In this document: positions 11,431 to 22,090 of the stretch, piece after piece
How positions within the stretch are numbered: the stretch's first letter is position 1
How the letters are laid out: the number at the start of each line of letters is the position of its first letter
Assembly: GCA_020205615.1 (NCBI GenBank)
Contig: CM035169.1
Location: 18,743,546-18,807,545 of the forward strand
Reading direction: 5' to 3'
Source: Panax quinquefolius
Taxonomy: Eukaryota > Streptophyta > Magnoliopsida > Apiales > Araliaceae
DNA: 64,000 bases
Notes under the pieces: model-generated
What the model was told of the DNA's origin: nothing
Database searches by the model: none
The model's input: the letters and a program-made list of their open reading frames with translations, nothing else
Program-made: the position numbers and the translations under genes

Positions 11431-12690
11431 TTAGGATATGATCCCCGGGTGAGATGTGAGATAAGAACTAGGAGGGGAGAGGCGGGAATTCTTTTTAGTA
11501 TGACCTACCTAAATTTATTTGGTATTTAATTGGTGGCCGAGTATAGGGATAATATGTGATATGTTAATTAACCCTTGTTTTGTGACGGTGTTTGAGAATG
11601 GCATCGAAAATCTTTGAGATTAGCAATGAAGCACATGAGAGTGTTGATTAATTTCAAACAAAAGGTAACGACCAACAACACGATAATAATCATCTTTGGT
11701 GGCAGCGGCTATCGTAATAATGATAACCATCGTGGGGAAATTATCATCTTAAGAATGGTAACCACTTCGGTGGTAATCATGGCAAAGATAATAGAAGTGG
11801 AAATTGCAAGAAGAGAAGGTCATTTAGCCCAATTTTGTTGTGCACCAAAGTCAAGTCTATTTGGGACGGTGGCACCAAAGGTGGATATGGACAAAACAAA
11901 GTTGTTGGTTTTAGGAAGTGCATTTTTCATGACTTCTCAAAAGCGAAAGTAAACCGAACGAAGTTAGCAGGTTAGTTAATTATAAATTGCGAAGTCTATA
12001 CCTTATAAGATCTGGGTTCTACCCATTATTTTTTCTCTCTTTTTTTGCGTTCAACGTTTAAATTTGACTCAGGAGAAGTTAGACTTTGACTTATTGGTTG
12101 AAACTTCGTTAGTAGGAGCCTTCGTTATCGCTTACTATTTTTAAATCTTGTTTGATTCAAATAAACACTTTCACGTTATATGTCGATCTTAGCTTTTTGA
12201 AAATACTTGTCTTTGATGTGATTTTAGGAATCAATTGGTTAACTACTCATCATGCTTTTCAGTAGGGTTGTTAGCTTTTATATTCATAACCAACCTGTTA
12301 TACGAATTCAAAGTAACCAAACCCTAAAGTTAATCACTGTTATATCAAGCCATAAGTAAAGAGCCCCGATCCTTTCGTTGTTAACTTCCTTGTGTGGAAT
12401 GCACCGAAGCCAGACTTTCTGTAGGCGACGTCGTGACTGAAGATGGCAAGTTGATAGGTATCATTTTGAGGTGTCTTATCCGGGTTAAGGGATAGAAGTC
12501 ACGATTGGTATTAATGTGACGTCTTATTCAAGTCTTGGACGAGAGTAATGAGATTTTGAATGATATTTCTATCATTAATAAATTTCTTGACGTATTCTTG
12601 AAGATTTCTAGCCTACCCTAGGCGTGAAATCGAATTTTGTATTGACCTGAAGATAAAAACCCATTTCTTTAAACCTCAAATATTTCTTCA
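11431..12690 (+). pseudogene. gag: Gag/protease remnant of element E
   Basis: Only short pieces remain. An open stretch at 11614-11952 contains GHLAQFC, the second half of a CCHC zinc knuckle, after asparagine-rich gag linker sequence. Protease-to-RT linker sequence follows to about 12660, with DVILGINWLTTHH-like coding near 12210-12250 and the pre-RT PTLGVKSNF-like piece near 12610. Coding similarity to the other elements stops near 12690. RT, RNase H and integrase are absent, so this copy could not have moved by itself. Confidence 0.75.
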
Positions 12691-12699
12691 ACTAAAAGG

Positions 12700-13815
12700 A
12701 TCTCATTTACGAGGATTATGATGAAAGTCATAATAAAAGCATTGGACTAATGAAAATCATAGGTATATGAAGTATTAGTAAGTGTTATGATGAGTTATGT
12801 TGGTTATTATGTGAAAACATGAAAGTTTCTTAGAAATCACAAAGAGTTGAAAATCAGATTTTGATGAAAAACGTAACATTAAATTCAATTGACCATATCT
12901 CCTATTATATTTTGAATTTTGAATGTGGTCAAGTCCTAGAGTTAGATCTATGAGTTACCTAACTAATCCAAGTGGAATTACTGGAAAAGGTGTTGTAGAT
13001 TTTGTGTGGACTGATTTTAGCAAAGGAGTGCAAAGCTGCAAAAAACAAGAAAAAGCTGCTGCCATGATTTTAGAGGGCTGTTTCGGCCACTTAAATTATG
13101 AGAAAAATTCTGGCCTTTTGGGACATGAAGGTATATGGTATAAAGTACCTCCTGTCCAAAAATGAGCTCATTTCGACTTCAAATGAGCAAGTTATGACTA
13201 TTTCAATATTTAGGTTTTTTAAAAAACGCTATAACCGAGTTCTCTATAACTCCGATGACCATGAAATTTAAACTGGAAGCTCACGTTAACATGTGTAAGG
13301 TCCTGTCAAGATTTGGGAATTTTTGGAGTTAAACTTGAGGTAGCTAATTTCTTAAGGAATTAATTAGAAATTAATTTTTGAAAAATAGTAAATGAATTTT
13401 AAAATTTAGAAAAATATATTTTCATTATGGGACTATATTATGCTAAATCCCAGAAAAGAAATATTTTTGGGACTGATTTGGTATTTTTCATGAAAATAGT
13501 TTAATTCTTGAACATATGAGTTAAATATGTTATGTGAAGTAACAAAGTTGAAAATAAATTTTATGGCTAGAGAATCCTATATAGAGTATATGCATATTTT
13601 GTTTTGAGGGATTTGATAATTGGTGATGATATCTTATGAGTATGGCATTTTGAATGATTAAATGCATTATATGGTAAAGCGTAAACAATTGAGATAAATT
13701 GTTTATAAATTTAAGAAGTGATTAAAATATTGTTATAATATTAATGATATTAGATTATAAGATTATTAAGTGATTGATAACATGGGGATATTCTTGAATC
13801 CGGATAAATTATATT
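12700..13815 (+). mobile_element. LTR-U3-like filler inside element E
   Basis: About 1.1 kb of AT-rich DNA lies where pol should be. It has the style of a gypsy U3 (phrases such as 'ctccgatgaccatgaaat' near 13251) but is not the U3 of the flanking LTR-E. It runs directly into LTR-type hairpin sequence at 13815. An 80-codon frame at 12923-13165 has no recognisable similarity and is probably fortuitous. It is best read as a captured or recombined LTR of another subfamily. Confidence 0.5.
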
Positions 13816-14631
13816 ATAAATGTTTAATATTTATCCTTTATCTCATTTGATTGATTCTTTATATCATTATCCTCGTGTTTATGTTATGTTGAAAGTCATC
13901 TCATGGCTCAGCTTTGTGGTGCATAGATGGACTTGGTATGATTATGACCGAGAATTATTCGGTATAATCATAACCGTAATTGAAAACACGATTATCTTTG
14001 CACGAAAGTGCATGGATAATTTGTGGTCGTGATACTAATGAATACACGATTATCTTTGGTAGTAGTGCATGGATAATTTGTGGTCGTGATACTAATGAAT
14101 ACACGATTATCTTTGGTAGTAGTGCATGGATAATTTATGGTCGTGATACTAATAAATACACGATTATCTTTCGGTAGTAGTGCATGGATAATTTGTGGTC
14201 GCGTGATCTTAATGAATACACGATTATCTTTGGTAGTAGTGCATGGATAATTTGTGTTCGTGATACTAATGAATATCCTTGGCCCGTAGTGCGGGGATGA
14301 TTCGATGATATGGATTAATTATTGAAAGTGAGTCTCAAAGAATGAAATATTAATTCATGGATGTGATAAAAGTCATCTTTCGTCAGTAGTGCATTGATAG
14401 ACTTGGTATGATTATAACCAAGGATTATTCGGTATAATCACGTAGTAATTGAAAACACGAATATCCTTGGCGATTGGTGCATGGATAATTCGTGGTCGTG
14501 ATACTATTAATGCGTCCTCAAAGATTATTGGTTTTGAGTTGTATATCTTTAATTTTATAGTGCAAAGATGAATTGTTAATGAATATCTTTAGCGGATTGC
14601 GAAGATGAATTTAATATTTTTAACGATAAAG
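13815..14631 (+). mobile_element. LTR-like hairpin segment captured inside element E
   Basis: This segment matches the mid-R-U5 part of the LTRs (compare 13845-13950 with 7990-8105). It carries about ten short hairpins with the TAGTGC loop, five of them in a regular 57-bp array. It joins chromodomain-tail sequence at about 14632, so it sits between gag/protease and the polypurine tract and replaces pol. No second LTR terminus is visible at either border. Confidence 0.65.
13981..14275 (+). repeat. 57-bp tandem array, five units
   Basis: The phrase ATTATCTTT recurs at 13991, 14049, 14106, 14163 and 14223, a spacing of 57-60 bases. Each unit holds a hairpin (ATTATCTTTG / CATGGATAAT) around the loop GTAGTAGTG, plus a spacer containing GTGGTCGTGATACTAAT. 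High identity between the inner units indicates recent tandem expansion. Confidence 0.92.
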
Positions 14632-14711
14632 GTATTCAAGGTATCCTCACCTCTTATCATACTGCAGTGCGTACCCTAATTTCGAGGGCGAAATTCCATA
14701 AGGAGGGAGAT
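14632..14711 (+). pseudogene. Last bases of pol plus polypurine tract of element E
   Basis: The sequence matches the extreme 3' end of the chromodomain frame of element D (6265-6334). It continues to the purine run AGGAGGGAGA at 14701-14710 directly before the 3' LTR. This shows that the replication-competent 3' end was kept while the body of pol was lost. Confidence 0.75.
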
Positions 14712-17149
14712 TGTGAGACCCCTGATTTTATCAATAAAGATTTAAATTTTGTCGAAATAATTTTTAATATTATGGTGTGAATTTGAGATAATATTATAGT
14801 TGTGGGTAGTATTTATAAATTTTGCAAAGTATCAAGTGGTTATATTATATTCGATTGGTGGGAAATATTAGGTTTAGCGAGGGGAATATTCGCATGCAAC
14901 GGCTCAATCATTGGTGGACCCTAGCAATGTAATTATTGTCGGATCGAGAAAGCGACAAAAATATTTTATTGAAATAACGGCGGAAGTTTTACCGTGGATC
15001 TTGTTGAACTACTTCAGTAGTAAAAAAATACGATACGTATGGTTGCGTAGTAGCGCGTGTATTGATTATTGACGCTTATGTGAGAAGTCACTCGGTTTGA
15101 TTCCATTATTGTCGATTAATAATATGAATTATTATAGCGATAATGACGTTTTGTTTTATTCGTATTATTAACGTAATAAAACGTAAACATCTTTTTATAT
15201 AAAAGCGAATCTTTATTAAAGTTATTACATAAATAGAATATATTATATTTTATTATGCGTAGTGTTGTATAATAGTGTTTTTGCATAGTGTTGCGTAGTG
15301 TTTGCGTAGTAAAATGTTTTATATAAATAGAATATATGATATTTTATTTAAAAGATTTTGCTTTAAATATGGACCATCGATTAAAGTAAATCAATACTGG
15401 ACCGTTCATGGATTAATTACTACGCATTCTATTTTCCTATAAATAGAAGCTCATTCCTTCATTATTTTCTTTACGAATTCTTTGAAACTCTAGAGAGAAA
15501 TTATAGAGTTTATAGAGAGAAAATCTATAGAGAGAAAGAAGAAAAGTATTTTGCTACTTCACTTTTCCAATATTGAGTTCTTCTAAGGTAAGGGATATTA
15601 TTTGTTGTACAGTAAAGGGTGTTATTCTTTCTTATTCATGAAAGAACACATTATTCCATTCATTATTATTCTATTGGAATAACTTTGTAAAAGTGGCATA
15701 CCTATACATAACTTGTGATCATGGCATACACCCTATACTTGGTGAAATCCTTATATTATTCCATTCTTATTTATTACATTGGAATAACTCAGAGTATCTG
15801 CGGAATCCCCTATACTTGGTGATCTTCTTTACTCGTTATTCCATTCTTTATTATTCATTGGAATATCCATGCGTGTGTTTTTACAGGACACGGTTCCATT
15901 GTTTATTATTTCGCAATTATTATTACATTGGAATATCTCATCACGTGTGTTTACACAGGACTTCGGTTCCATTGTTTATTATTATTCAAACATTTATTAT
16001 TCATTGGATCATCACTTCGGTGTGAATTTCACCGACGACTGGTTCCGTTATTATTATTCATTGGAATAACTGCATACATCTGCGAAATACCGCGTGCATG
16101 GTGATTTCTTTTGTTATTCCATTCTTTATTATTCCCGGTTGGTTAAAACTTTGACTTCTATACTCCATGAAATTAGTAGAATATCCTCGATATTTGCGTT
16201 TCATCCAAAGATCTTTTCATGGAAATATTCTTCGATCATTCTTGAATTTTATTCTACAAAACAAGTATATTGTTGACAATTTGGACGTTAATAAATCCTA
16301 GAGAAATTAATTCTTGAACTTGTTTTATTGAATTCTTATATCATCATCATCATCCTCATATTTATATTATGTTGAAAGTTATCTTTGGCTTACGTGCGTA
16401 GATGAACTTAGTATGATTATACGACTGGGTTCATTCGGTATAATCATGGCTTGATATAAATGATGTGACAAAAGTCCTCGATGGCTCGTAATGCGATGAT
16501 GGATAGTTTTGGTATGATTACACATGGGGGTGATTCGGTATAGTCGTGACCATTGATAATTTGATGAAAATCCTTGGCCAGGTAGTGCGGGGATGATTAG
16601 ATATTTTGGTTTATTCATTAAATGAGTCTTAGTGATAAAATTGATGAAAACCTTTTAAAACTTAAAAGATAGTAGACTTTATTTTCTCTTGACTCTTTTA
16701 ATGGATCGCACATTCACTGCAGATTAAACCTGGTTTGTCTATTGTATTTTATCGGTTTAACATTTGTTGAAGGCTAATGATAATTTATTCGCATTATCTT
16801 AGTCATAATATTTCTTCTTGGGCTAGTTGAAGCTCACCTTTTCTTTCACCGTTCTCTTGAGAAACGAGAACGTAAATTTGATTTGAGTCGAGGAATGGAG
16901 TAATGGTCCGGAGGATAGCATTAGTAGTCCTCACTATTCGTGAAATAGTGTGATAATAGTTGTAATGAGGACTCCTTTTGAGTTTGTATAATATCTAGAA
17001 GACAATATTTGTATTCAAACTCACGATTTATGTCAGATATAATCTGCATGATTATGTTAATAAATTGTATTTGAATTTATGTATCTAGTATGAAAGTGGC
17101 GGCCAAGATGGGTGACGTATCACTAATTTTCAAAAAGCGCATCGCGTCA
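14712..17149 (+). mobile_element. 3' LTR of element E (2.44 kb)
   Basis: It begins TGTGAGACCCC and ends near GCATCGCGTCA, where the last about 25 bases are degraded. It is colinear with the 5' LTR along its length, with scattered indels. TATAAATAG is near 15438, AAG|GTAAGGG near 15585, and the hairpin array lies at 15650-16080. Short hairpins are at 16380-16590. The compound hairpins are at 16926-16973 and 16980-17022. No convincing 5-bp target duplication was found against the left flank (GTAGG). Confidence 0.9.
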
Positions 17150-18000
17150 ATACTCGACTGATCAAAGCCTAAAAAGACTTGAGATTTATTTATTTTTTTC
17201 TCTTGACTAAATAAAATGTCCTTATAATTTTAATGTCTAAAGTATTTATAGTACAAAAGATTAATAAATTTTTAGTTTACCATAATTAAAAATAAATCCT
17301 AATACTGTAGACATAAAATATAAAGAAAAAGTCACCTAAACGTATAATTGAAATTTTAGTTTAGTGGTTTTAGGTTTGATCCTTCAAATATAAAAAATAA
17401 TATAATAAATATAATACAAAGAGTACGGTATAAAAAGGAAATATATGACTATAGTTGTCGCATATTACAGATTTTAACAACTAATGAAAACATAATTTTA
17501 TCAACCTTACTAATGATAATTTAATCATTTTTATTAAATAATATTGATGACATTATTTCACCACCATTTAATTAATTAAAATACATCATTTGAGTACATC
17601 CAAAACCAATTAATTGGGCAACTTCACAATTTTTTATATATTCCCTTAATTACAAATAAAATATATTTCTATTTTTAAATTTAAAATTTTTAAAATTCAA
17701 AATTTATACAAATTTATTTGATTTTAATATAAAATTATAAGTTTTAGAATATAATTATTGTAATCTAATTGACTTTTAAAAGGGGGAAAATGTATTTTGT
17801 ACCTTTGAAATGGAGGGGAAGCAATTTTTATTTATTTAATTTTTTCTTATTATTTTTTTATTGGTCAAAACTAAAAAACAAATAATGGACCACTTTTTTA
17901 CTTTTAATTGAAACAAAATTTACAATGAGGTGGCGTATGCATGTATAGGATTAGACCTCAAATGGGGTCAATGACAGAAGGGAGAATAGAACCGCAGTGG
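17150..18000. other. Intergenic DNA upstream of the PLP-transferase-like gene
   Basis: AT-rich low-copy sequence without recognisable coding capacity. The promoter of the gene at 18879 should lie in its right part. The transition to a GA-rich transcribed leader starts near 17970. No TATA box could be chosen with confidence. Confidence 0.6.
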
Positions 18001-18878
18001 AGGGTAGGGTAATCAATAGAGAGCTATTTGGATTCACAACTGAAGTAAATGCGCATTGGTTCGGACGGTTTGCTTTTAATTGGGTTGCAGCGAAGCTACA
18101 GTCAGACACAGGAGAAGAGAAGAGAAGAGGAGAAGAATAGAGAGAGTTTTAGAGAGCGAGCTTGGAGCTCTTTCAGGTGTTTCACACAACAATTCAAAAC
18201 TGTGTTGTTTTGTTGTGTGGAGTGGAACCATTTTTCTGCACCATTTTACTCTTATTTGGTGACTACTTTATGTGGTGTCACATTTTGGGATCTGGGTTTC
18301 CTGGTATAGTGTCTGAGGTTTTGATTTTCCTCTCTTTATCGGGTTTCTAGCAATTTGTCAACGTTTGGACTATCTATGAACACGGGGTTTTATTTTCTTG
18401 GCTTTTCTTGAATCTTAGGGGGACTTGATTTTCTTTGGGTTTTAGTGTTTTTTTCTTCTCTCTCCTACATCTGGAATACTGTTTTTTTTCATCTGCAAAC
18501 TTTTACTCTATTCCCCTCTTTTATTCCGAGTCTTGAAGAAGGTTAATCTAGGGCTTTTCTTTAACTGGTTTTAGATCAGCTAAAGTTGAGCTCTTTTGAC
18601 CCAATCTCTGCTGCGTGTGTTTGAATTTCTTCTTAAAGCAAAGTCTCAGGGGGGCTTTCCTTTATGTAATCTACGATTTGTTTTTTGAAAGCAAAGGTTT
18701 ATTCTGGGACTGCTTTTAGTCTGATTCCCTTTGCTTTCTCAGTCTACGGTTTGAACTTAAACATACTTTCTTGGCATTTGGGGTTGGATGAGCTGAACAA
18801 AATCATCTATTCTGGTGGAGCTTTTGCAATTAAATCTTTCTGGGTTTTCTAGTGGTTTGATTATATACAAAAGCTTTC
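18001..18878 (+). promoter_or_regulatory. Probable 5' leader of the PLP-transferase-like gene, with GA tract and uORFs
   Basis: A GA-rich tract (about 18108-18160) is followed by pyrimidine-rich sequence, typical of plant 5' leaders. A candidate leader intron has donor CAG|GTGTTT at 18177 and acceptor TTTCTCAG ending at 18742. Removing it would delete much of an 86-codon upstream frame at 18049-18309. Upstream ATGs remain in the unspliced form and could lower translation. The leader extent and the intron are inferences; only the sequence motifs are seen. Confidence 0.45.
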
Positions 18879-21707
18879 ATGCATCTTTCACTATGGAAGC
18901 CAATTTCTCGCTGTGCTTCTATAATCTTGGACAAAAAGAGCAGAAGAAAGGATGGCTCTGACCACTCAACAGAGGGAATCAAAAGAAACCCATCAGTTCT
19001 CAGAAAATTGCAAGAGCACAAGCTAAGGGAGGCTCTTGAGGAAGCATCTGAAGATGGGTCTCTTGTTAAATCTCAAGTCATGGACTCAGAGTCCATGGAT
19101 AATCAAGAGGAGGGCTTGGGCCGATCGAGGTCACTTGCTAGGCTTAAAGCTCAGAAGGAATTTCTCCGAGCCACCGCTCTTGCTGCAGAGCGCACATTTG
19201 AATCCGAAGAATCTATTCCTGACCTCCATGAGTCATTCTCAAAGTTCCTTACAATGTATCCCAAGTTCAAGTCATCAGAGAAGATCGATCAGCTGAGGTT
19301 GGATGAGTATGCACACCTATCTGATAGTGTGCCTAAGGTATGCCTTGACTATTGTGGATTTGGGCTGTTTTCATTCCTTCAGACTGTTCATTATTGGGAG
19401 TCTTCTACATTTAGTTTGTCTGACATAACTGCTAATCTAGGCAATCATGCTCTTTATGGAGGTGCTGAGAAAGGCACTGTAGAACATGATATAAAGACTA
19501 GGATAATGGATTATTTGAACATCCCTGAGAATGAATATGGTCTTGTTTTTACTGTGAGTCGAGGGTCAGCTTTTAAATTGTTAGCTGAATCCTACCCTTT
19601 TCACACCAACAAAAAGTTGCTAACCATGTTTGATCACGAGAGTCAGTCTGTGAATTGGATGGCTCAGTGTGCTAAAGAGAAAGGTGCAAAAGTTTACAGT
19701 GCTTGGTTTAAATGGCCAACCCTCAAACCCTGTTCAACTGATTTGAGGAAGCAGATTTCTAATAAAAAGAGGAGGAAGAAGGATTCAGCAACTGGTCTTT
19801 TTGCGTTCCCTGTCCAATCTAGAGTTACAGGGGCCAAGTATTCTTATCAGTGGATGGCACTGGCTCAGCAGAACAATTGGCATGTCTTGCTTGATGCAGG
19901 GGCATTGGGTCCTAAGGACATGGATTCTCTTGGATTGTCTTTATTCCGGCCGGACTTCATTGTTACCTCATTTTACAGGGTATTCGGGTATGACCCAACT
20001 GGCTTTGGATGCCTTCTCATTAAAAAATCTGCGATGGGAAGCCTTCAAAATCAGTCTGGGCATGCTGGGTCTGGTATAGTGAAAATAACCCCAGTTTTCC
20101 CCTTGTACCTTAGTGATTCAATTGATGGTCTCCCTGGATTGGGTGGAGTTGAAGGTGATGAGCTTGGTGGGAATGGTGAAGTGACTTCAGAAACTCAGGC
20201 AGGGGCTAACTTACCTGCTTTTTCTGGTGCATATACTTCTGCTCAGGTTAGGGATGTATTTGAGACTGAGATGGATCATGATAACAGCTCTGACAGAGAT
20301 GGGGCAAGCACCATATTTGAAGAAACTGAGAGTATTTCTGTTGGAGAGGTGATGAGGAGTCCAGTCTTTAGTGAGGATGAGTCATCAGACAACTCCTTGT
20401 GGATTGATTTGGGTCAGAGTCCATTGGGGTCTGATTATACTGGCCAGCCAAGCAAACAGAAGGGAACCTCTCCATTACCACCCTTTTGGTTTAGTGGCAG
20501 GCACAAAAACAAACAGATTTCTCCAAGACGATCTTCAAAGATATTGGACAGCCCAATATATGACAAAGAGCATCACGACGGTCACATGCTATCGTTTGAT
20601 GCTGCTATTCGATCGGTATCTCAAGAAGCGGACTATGTTAAGGAGATCCCTGTGGAAGAACATAACGTGGAAACAAGATCTAAACAGATCGGTGTAAATC
20701 ATTCAGATCATCAGCATTTTCATGAGATTGAGGAAGAACATGAAGCCAACAATCCTGCTCAGTCGCTAAATTCAGGAGCGAAGGTATCTAGTCTCCATGA
20801 CCGATCTTCTGTTTATCAGCAACGTATGCTTGGCAATGGCTCACACTCTGAAATTTGTCCCGAGGCAAAAGAGAGTGCTATCCGAAGAGAGACAGAAGGT
20901 GAGTTCAGGTTACTTGGAAGGAGGGAAGGGAACAAATTTTCTGGTAGTAGATTTTTTGGTGTAGAAGATATTGAACAGCCTGAAAGTAGGGGAAGAAGAG
21001 TGTCCTTTAGTATGGAGGACGACCGTAAGGCACGTCTGAATTATCCTTCTGAACGTGGAGAATTCTCTGTGACAAGCCTGGATGATGAAGAATACATGAG
21101 TGATGAATATGCCGATGGGCAAGACTCTGGCAGAAGAGAGCCTGAGATAAAATGCAGGCACCTCGATCATGTAAACATGTCAGGCCTCAACAAGACCACT
21201 CTCCGGCTTCGATATTTGATCAATTGGCTTGTGACCTCCTTACTGCAATTAAGATTATCTGGATCAAATGGGGATGATGCTCTGCCACTTGTTCACATCT
21301 ATGGGCCTAAAATTAAATATGAAAGGGGTACATCGGTGGCATTCAATTTGAGAGACAGAAACAGGGGTTTAATTAATCCAGAAGTTGTTCAGAAGTTGGC
21401 CGAAGCAAATGGTATTTCTTTGGGCATTGGTATCCTTAGTCATATAAGGATTCTAGATAGCTCAAGACAGCAACGCGGTGGTCCAAATCTTCAAGATACT
21501 ACTCTGTGTAGGCCGATGGAAAATGGCCATGGCCAGCATGATGGGAAAAATGGGTTTATTAGAGTTGAGGTAGTCACTGCTTCTCTTGGCTTTCTTACCA
21601 ACTTTGATGATGTTTACAAGTTGTGGGCTTTTGTGGCAAAGTTTCTTGATCCAGCATTTGTCAAAGAGGGTGGACTAGCAACCGTTGTGGAAGATGAAGA
21701 GGTGTGA
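18879..21707 (+). CDS. PLP-transferase-like protein, MoCo-sulfurase-like family (At5g66950-type)
   Basis: An uninterrupted 942-codon frame starting [20 protein letters not shown], a start I recall as conserved in the Arabidopsis homologues At5g66950, At4g37100 and At2g23520. Residues about 115-410 form a fold-type I aminotransferase-like domain resembling the NifS-like domain of MoCo sulfurase (ABA3). It includes [19 protein letters not shown] (193-211), LLDAGALG with the cofactor Asp (D339), and [15 protein letters not shown] (363-377). In active sulfurases the residue at 367 is the PLP-binding Lys; here it is Arg, so cysteine-desulfurase chemistry is doubtful. Residues about 420-755 are acidic, serine-rich and probably disordered. 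Residues about 765-925 form a conserved C-terminal block ([40 protein letters not shown]). No MOSC domain was recognised. It is convergent with the peptidase-like gene 2.6 kb downstream. The function is unknown. Confidence 0.95.
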   Translation: MHLSLWKPISRCASIILDKKSRRKDGSDHSTEGIKRNPSVLRKLQEHKLREALEEASEDGSLVKSQVMDSESMDNQEEGLGRSRSLARLKAQKEFLRATALAAERTFESEESIPDLHESFSKFLTMYPKFKSSEKIDQLRLDEYAHLSDSVPKVCLDYCGFGLFSFLQTVHYWESSTFSLSDITANLGNHALYGGAEKGTVEHDIKTRIMDYLNIPENEYGLVFTVSRGSAFKLLAESYPFHTNKKLLTMFDHESQSVNWMAQCAKEKGAKVYSAWFKWPTLKPCSTDLRKQISNKKRRKKDSATGLFAFPVQSRVTGAKYSYQWMALAQQNNWHVLLDAGALGPKDMDSLGLSLFRPDFIVTSFYRVFGYDPTGFGCLLIKKSAMGSLQNQSGHAGSGIVKITPVFPLYLSDSIDGLPGLGGVEGDELGGNGEVTSETQAGANLPAFSGAYTSAQVRDVFETEMDHDNSSDRDGASTIFEETESISVGEVMRSPVFSEDESSDNSLWIDLGQSPLGSDYTGQPSKQKGTSPLPPFWFSGRHKNKQISPRRSSKILDSPIYDKEHHDGHMLSFDAAIRSVSQEADYVKEIPVEEHNVETRSKQIGVNHSDHQHFHEIEEEHEANNPAQSLNSGAKVSSLHDRSSVYQQRMLGNGSHSEICPEAKESAIRRETEGEFRLLGRREGNKFSGSRFFGVEDIEQPESRGRRVSFSMEDDRKARLNYPSERGEFSVTSLDDEEYMSDEYADGQDSGRREPEIKCRHLDHVNMSGLNKTTLRLRYLINWLVTSLLQLRLSGSNGDDALPLVHIYGPKIKYERGTSVAFNLRDRNRGLINPEVVQKLAEANGISLGIGILSHIRILDSSRQQRGGPNLQDTTLCRPMENGHGQHDGKNGFIRVEVVTASLGFLTNFDDVYKLWAFVAKFLDPAFVKEGGLATVVEDEEV

Positions 21708-22090
21708 AGCCCGAAACAGGTACTTATGTTTTTGCCTCAATTTTGAAGAAAGTTAGATGGGTTCATCTGGAAATGAATTTATATTCATAATTCAATATTG
21801 AAATCGTTGTCCTGCTCAGCTGAATAACTTTTGCTCTTACCAGACACTGTGCGGCAACCAGGTGAATTTATTCATTCATTTTGAATTTCTTGTAGAGTTA
21901 GCTTTTAGAAACTTGTATGATCTCAGAAAAGTCATGATGAAGTCAAAGCAGAATGAAATGGGAAACGACTTCCCTGTCTCCAATCTTTTGTTGCTGTAAA
22001 CCAGATTGCTCTTACTTTTGTAAAAAAATTGAGTTTGTATTGTTAGCTTTCAGGCTTTTATAAACTTCTATATCATCCATCATCAATTCA
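21708..22090 (+). other. Probable 3' UTR of the PLP-transferase-like gene
   Basis: Sequence after the TGA is typical plant 3' UTR. A possible 3' UTR intron has donor ACAG|GTACTT at about 21720 and acceptor CTTACCAG near 21843. T-rich and TTTGTAAAAA-like sequence at 22000-22070 could direct polyadenylation. The exact end cannot be read from sequence alone. Confidence 0.4.

Noticed and set aside
12923..13165. 80-codon frame inside element E as a captured gene
   Set aside because: No recognisable motif, weak length, and surrounding text has U3 character.
8978..17160. Target-site duplication for element E
   Set aside because: Left flank GTAGG and right flank AATAC/TACTC do not match, and the right LTR end is degraded, so no duplication is claimed.
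18830..21170. Minus-strand and shifted frames inside the PLP-transferase-like gene
   Set aside because: They are shadows of a clearly coding 942-codon frame.
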